NCBI GenBank assembly: GCA_004151065.3
Contig: NWUY0304669092.1
Coordinates: 2,110-22,414 of the forward strand
Direction of reading: 5' to 3'
From: Larix sibirica
Taxonomy: Eukaryota > Streptophyta > Pinopsida > Pinales > Pinaceae
DNA length: 20,305 nucleotides
Below, one piece after another: positions 9,825 through 18,612 of this stretch (position 1 is its first letter; every line of letters begins with the position of its first letter). A program made the translations under genes and the position numbers. The notes under the pieces were generated by a model. It had not been told where the DNA came from, made no database searches, and was given only the letters and a program-made list of their open reading frames with translations.

Positions 9825-11945
9825 TCACCAATAATCCCCACAAGAACACAATCCATTCTTGAAATTGTGAAAGCGATTTGCATCCCTCACAATAATTTCT
9901 CGGTCAACAATCTTGGAGATGAACTTAGTAGCACGATGGCAGTCGCCACATACACGGAGGTTTTTTGTGATTTGGATAGGTGTGTCAGGGTCAGTGTTGA
10001 TAAGCCCAAAAGCAATGGCTAGCTTCTCACTGTGGTAGGAGAGGAAATGTTCCTTGTCCTCATTCTCCACATCATGCAGAACAAATTCTGTGTCAGGCAC
10101 ATAGCCTGCTGATTTCATTTTTGACCCTAAGCTTTCCAGCATGGCATAGATTTCCTCAGATTGTGGGTGGGACCTGTCTCCTACAAGGAATGAATGCACT
10201 GTATTCTTAAACTCAATGTCACTACGCCCTGGTGTCTTTTTTAATCCCCTCCCATTCATCAGTTTTCTTACCATTTCTACATCCTCCCACCTGTTAGCTG
10301 TTGCATAAATGTTTGACAAAAGCACATAATATCCAGAATTTTCAGGTGCTAACTTAAAAAGATGCTCTGCCACATGTTCACCAAGCTCTGTGTTGTGGTA
10401 AACTCTGCAGGCGCTAAGCAAGGCTCCCCACACACTGTCATTAGGTTCAAATGGCATATTTTGAATTAATTCCTGAGCTTCATTCAAGCGCCCTGAACGG
10501 CCAAGAAGGTCGACAACACAAGCATAATGTTCCATCCTAGGTGCGATATGATAGTCTCGTATCATGACATCAAAATATTGCAAGCCTTCATCCACCAAAC
10601 CTGCATGGCTGCATGCAGACAGAACAGAAACAAAAGTAATGTAATCCGGTATTGTACCTCCCTTCTGCATTTCTAAAAAGAGAGCAGCAGCATCCTTACC
10701 ATGGCCATGCATACCATACCCAGCAATCATTGCAGTCCACGAGACCACATCCCTCTGGGCCATACTGTCAAACACTCGGCGTGCGTCACTTATACTCCCA
10801 CATTTTGCGTACATGTCTATGAGGGCATTAGATAGAAACAAATGTGAATCCAATCTATTTCTTATCATATACTCATGGACATCCTTGCCCTGCTGCAGAG
10901 CTGCTAGGCGAGCACACGCAGGGAGAACACTTGTAATCGTAATTGAATCGGGTTTGACGCCTTCAGTCTTCATCTGATGAAAGAGCTTCAAGGCTTCCTC
11001 ACATTGGCCAACCTGTACATAACCCCCAATCATCGCATTCCACGAGACAACGTCTCTTTCAGGCATTTTGTCGAACACTTGGCGCGCATTCTCGATACTC
11101 CGGCCCTTGCCATGCACGCATGCCAGAAAAACACTAGCAATAGTGGCAGAGTCAGGCTCAACATCTTCCAATTCCATTCGCTGAAAAATCTCTATGGCTT
11201 CATCAAAATGCCCATTCTGGGCATAACCTGCTATCATCCCATTCCATGATACAATGTCTCGTTGAGGCATTTTGTCAAACACTCGGCGTGCGTTCTCCAA
11301 ATTTCTGCATTTTGCATACATGGCAACCAGGGCATTTCCAATAAACAGATCAGACTCGTAACCCCTCCTAATTATACAATAATGCACCTTCATCCCCTCA
11401 TAAAAAGCTTCAAGGCCAGCACAGGCCTTGAGCACGCAGGGAAAGGTGTAATTATCAGGCCGAATACCAGAATCTTTCATTTGGGAATAGATTGCAAAGG
11501 CTTCCTTATAATACCCATTGGTTGCATATCCCCTGATCATTGCATTCCACAAAAACACAGTCCGTTTCTTCACATTATCAAAGACAAGACGCGCATCTAC
11601 CACATCCCAGCATTTGGAATACATACTCACAAGCTTAGTTGCTAAGTATACATTCACCTTGAGGCCAGTTATAAGTATATGTGCATGAAGTTGCTTGCCT
11701 TCTGAGTGGGCTTTCATGGTCGCACAAGCATGTAAGATGCAAGCGTATGTATCTGATTCAATACGAATCCCGTCTAGGCTCATAGTTTGCAAAGAACCCA
11801 TCGCTTCCTTCAGTCGACCCTCCGTGCATAGTGTTTTGAAGTCCACAGAAGGGCCGTTGCAGTTTGAATTTCGAGGTGTTGTGGCGGAGGTATGAATAAG
11901 CCTGCCAAACAAAAGGAAACGGTTTTTCTTACAGTGAAATCCCAT
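9825..11945 (-). CDS. PLS-class pentatricopeptide repeat protein with E1, E2 and DYW domains; probable organelle C-to-U RNA-editing factor
   Basis: Single-exon gene of 706 codons, ATG at 11943-11945, TGA at 9825-9827 directly after the terminal DYW tripeptide. An in-frame TAA lies eight codons upstream with no intervening ATG, so the start is well fixed. The first 34 or so residues are rich in Arg, Lys, Ser and Thr without acidic residues, suggesting a mitochondrial or plastid transit peptide. PPR motifs: L 65-98, S 99-129, P 130-164, L+S 165-230, P 231-265, shortened L+S 266-298, P 299-333, L+S 334-399, P2 400-434, L2 435-470, S2 471-501, E1 502-535, E2 536-570. The DYW domain is 572-706, with PG box, HSE at 638-640, CGDCH at 666-670, HNF at 693-695 and CSC at 700-702. 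These are the zinc and deaminase residues known from DYW proteins, so editing activity is likely. Between P motifs the L+S pairs are 66 residues except at 266-298, which has only 33: an in-frame loss around 11097-11120. PPR motifs bind single-stranded organelle RNA; the target cannot be named. Confidence 0.95.
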   Translation of the reverse strand: MGFHCKKNRFLLFGRLIHTSATTPRNSNCNGPSVDFKTLCTEGRLKEAMGSLQTMSLDGIRIESDTYACILHACATMKAHSEGKQLHAHILITGLKVNVYLATKLVSMYSKCWDVVDARLVFDNVKKRTVFLWNAMIRGYATNGYYKEAFAIYSQMKDSGIRPDNYTFPCVLKACAGLEAFYEGMKVHYCIIRRGYESDLFIGNALVAMYAKCRNLENARRVFDKMPQRDIVSWNGMIAGYAQNGHFDEAIEIFQRMELEDVEPDSATIASVFLACVHGKGRSIENARQVFDKMPERDVVSWNAMIGGYVQVGQCEEALKLFHQMKTEGVKPDSITITSVLPACARLAALQQGKDVHEYMIRNRLDSHLFLSNALIDMYAKCGSISDARRVFDSMAQRDVVSWTAMIAGYGMHGHGKDAAALFLEMQKGGTIPDYITFVSVLSACSHAGLVDEGLQYFDVMIRDYHIAPRMEHYACVVDLLGRSGRLNEAQELIQNMPFEPNDSVWGALLSACRVYHNTELGEHVAEHLFKLAPENSGYYVLLSNIYATANRWEDVEMVRKLMNGRGLKKTPGRSDIEFKNTVHSFLVGDRSHPQSEEIYAMLESLGSKMKSAGYVPDTEFVLHDVENEDKEHFLSYHSEKLAIAFGLINTDPDTPIQITKNLRVCGDCHRATKFISKIVDREIIVRDANRFHNFKNGLCSCGDYW

Positions 11946-12675
11946 GAATACATATTGTTTTGGACCTTATGATCAGAATTCAAATATGCGGAAGTTTAAC
12001 TTTCTATGTTCTTATATCCCCATCTAATCTGTCCTCTTCTGGAGTGTGAAATAGTTTAATAAATTGCCTCTTAATATGGGTTAAAATCTTCGGGTAAAGT
12101 TCCATCAATGGGGTGGAACTATGATTTGTGTCACAGTTTTGGACTATATCATAATATCTAAGTGATTTTTGTTAGGGAAACAGAAGTTTATAATTAACAT
12201 ATTATTTTCATAAGAGGGTATCTCAACAAGCTACATATTAGTTGGAGAGAAACTCTCAACTAATTAGAATAATAATTAAAAAACAAACAAATTATTGACA
12301 AAATGGCAAATTTAATTTATGATATGTTATATCCTTTTGAACGTAATAAAAGCATAAAAAATATTAAGAGTTCTCATTATTCTCATTATTCTCTATAGTA
12401 AGGGTATCGGTCTCCAATACTTTCAAAAGAGAGGGAAAATGTTGTTGCATTTGGTGTTGAGAAATCTAATGAACTTAATGAAGTAGTTGATATTATTTAG
12501 CAACAAAGTAGAAAGTAATGAACCCTTGACAAGTCTAGGAGTATCTATATAATACTATGAATTATCTCTACAATTATGCATCTTAATATTAAGATATTGT
12601 TTGACATTAATATTAAAAAGCACATGTATCAATATCTATCAAGGAAAATAAGACCTTTGGGTATTGTTGGCAAAG
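11946..12675. other. Upstream region of the PPR gene, no further gene seen
   Basis: AT-rich DNA with no coding signal on either strand beyond short chance frames. The first 100-200 bases next to the PPR start presumably include its promoter and 5' UTR. Confidence 0.45.
12009..12020 (-). promoter_or_regulatory. Possible TATA box of the PPR gene
   Basis: The minus strand reads GGGATATAAGAA about 65-75 nt upstream of the PPR start codon. The distance would leave a 5' UTR of roughly 35-45 nt, short but possible. AT-rich DNA makes TATA-like strings common, and many plant PPR genes lack a TATA box, so this is weak. Confidence 0.2.
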
Positions 12676-12852
12676 CTAATATCCATTCATATAGGTTACC
12701 CTATGGCATATAATTGATGTCCACTCATGTAGGGCTCTTCTTGTCATATAGTTGATATACACCTGTGTAATTAACAAAATTGTTGACCTTTCATAAAGGG
12801 ACCTTCTTTGCACAACTAATGTCCACTCGTATGGTCTTCTTGGTGTAGGAAA
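12676..12852. repeat. Degenerate minisatellite, about 38-bp unit
   Basis: A unit of the form TTGATGTCCACTCATGTAGG followed by a short CT-rich segment and CATATA recurs. Units begin at 12676, 12714 and 12752 (exact 38-bp spacing), with shortened degenerate copies at about 12783 and 12816. The first two units are clearly related along their length; later ones have indels. The repeat also explains the 76-codon minus-strand open frame here, whose protein shows the same periodicity (HEWTS, YEWTL, YMNGY), so that frame is not called a gene. Confidence 0.7.
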
Positions 12853-13911
12853 GAAGAGATGATCACCAAAGGTTTCAACATGCAAAGATACTCTAGACCA
12901 AAGCACTATAAAGGATGATTCTAAGGCATCTCTCTTATGGTCATCAACTTGGTGGCATTAGGAATGTATGAAATGAAACCTGCTACATTTCAATCTATTT
13001 TAAATTTCAAGCGATTGTATGGAGAGAGGAAAAGATAATATAACCCCAATTTAACTGACCATGCAATCAAATATTTCCATGTAGAAAATATGTGCAATGC
13101 ATTATTTATGATATGATTCTATCTAGTAAATTTAAACATGTAGAGTTGAAACATTAAAGAATCACAAATAAATGGTATTTTGTGATGTTTTAATCCCTTG
13201 AACCCTTCGTGTGTTTGGTGCAACAACTAAAACAAATGGAGGAGTGCTACTCGATTTGGAGGGTAGTGTGATTATGAATGGGTGCATGTGCACTTGGCTA
13301 GTTGCCCCAAAATATATCTATATGTTTGCACCCCATAGGTAAATTGAGGAACGTAGTCACTTGACCAACTATAGTAAGGGAGGTCAAGGAATGGGTTTAA
13401 TCTATTGTGGGAGAGGTAACATGTAAAAATAACGTATAGGACACAAATACATCCTTCTACGATCGATCTAGAATGCCTGCAACAAAGGCCTCAAAGGGAT
13501 TTGTTTTCCCTAACTTGCTCATGTTTTGCTTCCATCCCTTAATTATGATATTATTTAGAAGAATTGCAATCGGGATCATAATCCAAGAAAGAGTATCAAG
13601 GTAGGGATTCACAAAGAGATTCTAACCCCCTTACATGTGATCCAATCTATGGAGGGATGCAAAAACAATTCTATGAAAATTATATTGACATTGAATCTCC
13701 AAACCAACAACGTTAATTCACCTCAAAATGCCCCCTAAAGCATAGCAAGTGAGGGGGGGACTCCATAAAGTGAAACCAACAACCCAGTGAACTATTCTAT
13801 AGTAGTATTACAGAGTAGAGTGAGGCCTTTTGATGATATAATGATCTAAAGAAGTCAAGCCTTGAAGCCAACAAAGTTAAAGTGCATTGTGTTCAATTAG
13901 GTGCTTATAAT
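12853..13911. other. AT-rich stretch, no gene recognised
   Basis: No coding frame or RNA gene can be supported. By position the right part may include the missing left portion of the 5' LTR of the Ty3-like element that follows, but I could not align it convincingly with the 3' LTR. Confidence 0.45.
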
Positions 13912-14166
13912 ATTGTTTGAATTGCATTATGAATGGGAAGTTGTAGGTGGCCAATTAAGTGATGCATTAGCACATTGAAAGAAGACCACAAAGTACTATT
14001 CAATTTTGGCATTGACACAATTGTAGAATGTTGTGTGAAATTGGCACTACATGCAACCATGTAATGAACCAAATCTGAAACAAAGATCAAAGAAACAAAT
14101 GTTTATTTCATCATATTATCCATGTTGATGAAATAGATGGGCCATAGGCCTACCATTTACAGATCA
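13912..14166 (+). repeat. Partial 5' LTR of the Ty3-like element
   Basis: About 255 bp aligned, with small indels, to the terminal 278 bp of the 3' LTR. It ends CAGATCA two bases before the primer-binding site; the 3' LTR ends GGATCA. The 3' LTR, measured from its polypurine tract, is about 705 bp, so this copy lacks or has lost recognisable similarity to roughly the first 430 bp. Confidence 0.65.
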
Positions 14167-14168
14167 TA

Positions 14169-14180
14169 TGGTATTAGAGT
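14169..14180 (+). other. Decayed primer-binding site, initiator tRNA-Met
   Basis: TGGTATTAGAGT differs from the perfect site TGGTATCAGAGC (present at 4679-4690 on the other strand) only by two C-to-T transitions. The following bases AGGTTCAT also match those after the copia site. It lies directly after the left repeat copy, exactly where a primer-binding site belongs. Confidence 0.75.
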
Positions 14181-14186
14181 AGGTTC

Positions 14187-15362
14187 ATTAGAGACCTTGA
14201 ATTAGTTTCCACGGGAAAAACTTTGAAGAGGAAGAAGCTAGAAGAGTGAAGAGGATTCAATGTATTGATCCAAGAGGAGAAGCAATACTTGAAGAAGAGG
14301 ATAGTAGAGATAGAAAAGGAGATTGAGACATTGGCCAAGCTACCAATAGTTGTCCAAGAGAATAAATAAGTACAAGCACTTCCCATTGCCATTGCAAAAT
14401 CCAACACCATGACAAAGTCAAGCATGGTAAGCTCGCCCTCCATAGACCTTTCTCAAGAACCCTTTGGTGATTTTGAAAATCATACTAGAGGCATCAATTT
14501 CAAGCTCATGAGGCAAATATTCTATGATGGCCAAGGGATAGGCAAGAAAGGACAAGGGATTGTGATCCCCAATTTATCTCAACAAATGCCTAGGACAATA
14601 GATAAGAGGTAATAGAATTTTATCGCAAACCACCTTTGTCAAGGAAAGAGAAATTGGAAAAGAAGCCATTCTCATGGAGGAAAAAGTAGTTGGAAAAGGA
14701 GTGGGAAGTAGGCCACTCAAATTTTCTTGTACGACCTTGGAAGAGGGCGGAAAAGGGGTGATTATGCCACCCAAATTTGCTCCAACACTTGGGGTACCAA
14801 GCAACCAAGTTGGCAAGCATCATCATAAACTAAAAAGGTATGCATGGTATCTTTGGTTTGTTTATGTTGCAAGAAAATAGGCCATAAGGTTATCAATCAT
14901 GAGCATTATAGAAGGGAAAGTATCCCATGCATGAACTATTTCCAATACTTCATATTAATTGGATATTGCGAGGCCAAATGTTGGAGGCTTCACCTAAAAC
15001 TCCATCCTAATAACTAAACATCCAAGAACAAAGCTTGGAGAGTCAAATTCAAGGAGAAATAGTAGTTGCTTACACCTATATCTCAAGAAGAAGTGGTTGT
15101 CCAATGACCTATTGCAACAAAGAATGCCATCTCTATCCATGAGATGGATAGTAGGCTCATGCCAAGGGAAACCCCTATTCAACTCTTATATTCCATCCTA
15201 CAACAAAGGCACCCTTTCTTAAATATCGGTTGGATATTGCTTGATGGAAACAAAGGAGATAAGCATGTAGTTGCGAAGAAGAAGAAGATCAAAGTGAGTT
15301 GAATATTTTGGGGACCGAAATTCTGCAACTGGGGAGGTGTGATCCAAAATGGATCCTCTTAA
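14187..15362 (+). pseudogene. Gag-like protein with coiled coil, G-patch and zinc-knuckle motifs, full of stops
   Basis: Reading the frame whose codons start at multiples of three, recognisable blocks occur in order. A charged, heptad-like region lies at about 14260-14340 (QEEKQYLKKRIVEIEKEIE). A G-patch follows at 14487-14575 (INFKLMRQIFYDGQGIGKKG), within an intact 67-codon stretch 14409-14612. A zinc-knuckle-like C-x2-C-x4-H-x4-H is at 14859-14900, where the fourth ligand is usually Cys. A CWRLHLKLHP block near 14970-15000 resembles a second zinc-binding motif seen in some plant Ty3 gag proteins. The frame ends TAA at 15360-15362. About ten stops interrupt it, most explicable as C-to-T or G-to-A changes at Gln, Arg or Trp codons. 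Between 14613 and 14858 a different frame (14674-14880) looks more protein-like, so compensating indels are likely there. G-patch domains occur in some plant retroelement gag/pol proteins and bind RNA or helicases; the role here is inference. Confidence 0.6.
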
Positions 15363-15500
15363 TAACATCTCTTTTTAACTTTGTAATAATAATAAAAAAA
15401 TTGCAGTGAATAGTCCAAACCTCATTTTCACTTGGAAGATGAAATGAACCATTGTGATTGTTGGCCTTCCAAGGACAACCATTAAAATGTGAAGGGTGTG

Positions 15501-15521
15501 GAGAAGAGTAAAAGGGGGGGG
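15501..15521 (+). other. Polypurine tract candidate
   Basis: A run of purines with a single T, ending in eight G, stands immediately before TGTTGAAGGG at 15522. In LTR elements the plus-strand primer is a purine tract abutting the TG of the 3' LTR, which is just this arrangement. Confidence 0.65.
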
Positions 15522-16226
15522 TGTTGAAGGGTGAGTAGAGAGGAGAGGAAATGAGAAAGATCAATAGTAGATATTAGAGCTTAGAGAAGTAATATGCTTG
15601 ATTATTGGAGGAGAAGAAGGCATTGAATTTGTCTCACAATGATTGAAGATTGTTGTTGGGCCATGGCTATCTACAAATTTCCTACCATTGAGTAATAATA
15701 TACTAAATTTGTGTATAGCTCATCCTATTGCGACCAATATCCTACTTAATAAAATCCGCAAACAATTTGGTTTTCCCATTTGTGTTTCCAAGGTAAAATA
15801 TGTGTTTCTATTGTAAGTGTTATTGCTATGTGTTTGCTTTGGATGGTGTATTTATGGGTATATATTCCAATGCAAAATTCCAATCATGGGTTAACGAAAT
15901 GTTGGTTGTATTTATCACCCAATAAATTGTTGGGAGCATGGGGAAACTTGTTTGAATGCCCATAATTGATTCCATCCATAAACCATTTGTTGGAAATGTG
16001 AGTGATAGCTATAGCACTAACAAAAAGATGGATTAGATGGCTAGTTATAAAATGTACTATTCCATTTTGGAATAGATAGAGTTGTAGAATGTTTTGTGAA
16101 ATTCGCATTGCATGTAGTCATGAGGTGAACTGCATTTGAAACATAGATTAGGGAAACAATTATTATTTCATCAAACTAGCTGCGTCGATGAAATAGATGG
16201 GCCATAGGTCTCTCATTTATGGATCA
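15522..16226 (+). repeat. 3' LTR of the Ty3-like element
   Basis: It starts TGTTGAAGGG after the polypurine tract and ends GGATCA, giving the standard TG...CA boundaries and a length of about 705 bp. Its last 278 bp are repeated at 13912-14166. No target-site duplication can be tested because the left end of the 5' LTR is not located; the five bases following are ATTTA. Confidence 0.6.
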
Positions 16227-18494
16227 ATTTAGGCTAATATCAAGTTAAGGGTTTTATGTTTTATCTATCAATTCAGTATAAACAAATGTAGGCCCAAAAA
16301 TGTTTGGTGAAAAATCATAATGCCCTTCCTTCCATGGTACACCTCCCTACGAACACATCAATCTATATTGAACTTGAGCTACATGCAAAGGGATAGAAGG
16401 GAGGGAAAATAACTAACTTAATATGCATTTCTTTAAGGTGGAATTACTCTAAATTGGAATCAAGAGTACCTCTCTGGGTAAAGATGGAGGACTGCTCTGT
16501 AGGCATTTGGTGTCAATCAAACTTGATGAACCAAATGGGATAATGGATGAGCTAGCGAGTGATAGAAACCAAACCAATTACCATTAAAGTCGAGGTCCAA
16601 GTGGTAATAATAACCTAAAAAAATCCCTACCTTACCTAATAGATAGATCTAATATTGATTTTGCAGTTATGTCCCACCCATATCAAGGGCAGATAGTCAT
16701 GACTTTATAAAGAAAGTGGTATATATGGAAAACAATGTCGCATATGTGGAATCTACATATATGTAATGTCATAATTATAAATAAATCATCATGATTAATA
16801 ATCAATAAGCATAAAATCATATATAATATGAATAAATAGAGATATCATTATAGATATAATTACGCTTACCTTCTAACTATGTTGGGAGGGTGACCCATTA
16901 AGATATGACAAGTGTAGCAAACTAGGATGTTGTTATTTTCCAAGCTAGATTTTTAATTCATTTAGAATGATGATAGTAGCAAGAGAGAAAACCAAGAATA
17001 TAAAATATTCTTGGGGCCTTATACCCTACTAATAGAGCTAGAGTGAAGAAAGAGGAGTGGTGAATCTAACTCATTTGTTTCCCCCTCTTCTAGGCTAGGA
17101 AAGGAACCTAAAGAAAATGGATGCCTATGATCTATTGCCCCTTTGTCCTGTTGCTCCAAGAATAGGAAAATCACTTTCTTATTCATTGATTCATCTATAG
17201 TGGGTAGTGAATTTTGATTATGGCCTTCATCGATCACTTGAGTATAGGGAAAACATAACAATGACAAAATTATGTTTTTCCTACCTTAAAAAGTAAGTGC
17301 GTTTCTCCCCATGAAAGGATTTTTTTTATTGAAGCCTTTATTATTTTAAGAATGAATTATGTGCAAGTAAAATAGTCAATACGAGGTATGTAAAGAAGAT
17401 CATTACTCTATATAGATAGACAGGATTGGTGTGGTTTCCTTCAGTTCTTATTGGAAGGAACGCTTCCATTGTGAAAGGAGATGTTGATTGATACTAATGA
17501 CTTGAAGTGATATTGGAACAAAAGATCAAACAACCCCTATATCTATATTCAAGGGATGTTGTCAACCCTAACTAGCTAGGAATGAGAAACCCAACACTAA
17601 CTATCACTAATGGAAAGTCTTGTTCATGGCCACTCAATGACTAATAAAATGAGCCCTAAAGAAATGGATAACTTGGCTTCCTTTCCCATAAGCACCCAAG
17701 TTGTTGCAAAGGAAGAGTGGAGGGGCTTGAGGTGATATGAATAATGGATGAGGTTTCAATTTTCTTGGATCCTCTCCCTTCCTCTTGGTCAATATGCCAC
17801 TCCTTGATCCATCCCTACCTAACCTAAATATAAGTAATCATCTAGTCATTGTCTAGTATCTCTTATTATTATTCTTCCCTCAAATCCCTTCCTTATATTA
17901 TATGGGTTTAGGAAGATATATTAACTAATTGGAAGAACTCAAGTGCCTTTCAGGACCTTCTCTAGCCTTATCCCTTCAGTTCTTGAAAATTCCACTACTC
18001 GACTTAGTGACAGGTGCTTAAGCATAGAAAGCTCCCTTTCTTGTCATGGTCTAGATGGCCAATGCCTCCACCAACTAATAAGTCAGTGGGGAAAGGCCCA
18101 ATAGGAATAAAGTGATATCCATAAGGGTCTAAGATAGGTTGGTTAATGAGAGGAGAAGCATGAATGGAGAGATATTGGGTTGTTTGCAAGGGAGGAAGGT
18201 GTCGGGGTGATGATAAAGGGGCTTGTAAGAGAGGAGGATTCGATATTCATTCTACGAGGCTATGACATATTGAAATCTAAATAGTACTTAAGTAAGTTCC
18301 TGACTATAATGAATGACCAATATTTAGGTGGTGGGTGACTAACTTGTTCATTGATGTGGATTTGTAGCTCAAGTCATAAATCATTCGATCATGAAGAAAA
18401 TTCCTCACCACCTCTTTTCACATGCATGAGAAATGATATCACTCGATGCCTTCCCTTCTCAAGGAAAGATAACCCTTCCTACTGATTAGGGACA
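16227..18494. other. AT-rich stretch without a supported gene
   Basis: No protein family recognised on either strand. Two minus-strand frames were considered. At 17019-17267 there is an 82-codon acidic frame. At 18004-18189 there is a 61-codon Pro/Gly/His-rich frame (DPYGYHFIPIGPFPTD) that might be a scrap of a retroelement gag; neither has support beyond being open. The interval 16740-16870 is strongly AT-rich with many TATA/ATAT strings. Confidence 0.45.
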
Positions 18495-18612
18495 CAACAA
18501 CTACCTTCCCATTCTCCATTATCAAATGGGGGCTTAGGATTAGCACAATGATTCAACAACCACCTTCCCACTCTTAATTATCAAAGGGAGGCTTAGGATC
18601 AACACCATGATT
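18495..18612. repeat. Tandem duplication, two 59-bp units
   Basis: Unit one is 18495-18553 and unit two 18554-18612, abutting exactly. Both contain CAACAAC(T/C)ACCTTCCCA near the start, ATTATCAAA in the middle, GAGGCTTAGGAT or its GGGGCTTAGGAT variant, and ATGATT at the end. They differ at roughly ten positions, so the duplication is not recent. Confidence 0.8.

Larger units (their letters stand above)
13912..16226 (+). mobile_element. Short Ty3/gypsy-like LTR element with gag only (decayed, possibly non-autonomous)
   Basis: The two ends are direct repeats: 13912-14166 matches 15949-16226, most clearly at 14029-14166 and 16081-16226. Matching blocks include GTAGAATGTT, GTGAAATT and GATGAAATAGATGGGCCATA. 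Two bases after the left repeat, 14169-14180 reads TGGTATTAGAGT, a Met-tRNA primer-binding site with two C-to-T changes. At 15501-15521 a purine-only tract apart from one T (GAGAAGAGTA then A and G runs) is followed at once by TG, and the right repeat ends in CA. These fit plus-strand LTR-element anatomy. The internal region is only about 1.35 kb and carries a gag-like frame but no visible protease, RT or integrase. It is therefore either a large internal-deletion derivative or a non-autonomous element. Left boundary uncertain. Confidence 0.7.

Noticed and set aside
10977-11895. Three plus-strand open frames of 66-127 codons
   Set aside because: They are antisense shadows of the PPR gene; their repetitive His/Pro look follows from the repeated PPR motifs.
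12676-12906. 76-codon minus-strand open frame with repeated peptide
   Set aside because: The periodicity is that of the underlying 38-bp minisatellite; no start context or domain supports a gene.
14574-14826. Two minus-strand open frames over the Ty3-like gag
   Set aside because: They are antisense to the plus-strand G-patch/zinc-knuckle gag remnants and have no motif of their own.
17019-18189. Minus-strand frames at 17019-17267 and 18004-18189
   Set aside because: They are open and somewhat non-random, but no domain, repeat or neighbour supports them; a gag scrap is possible for the second but not demonstrable by eye.
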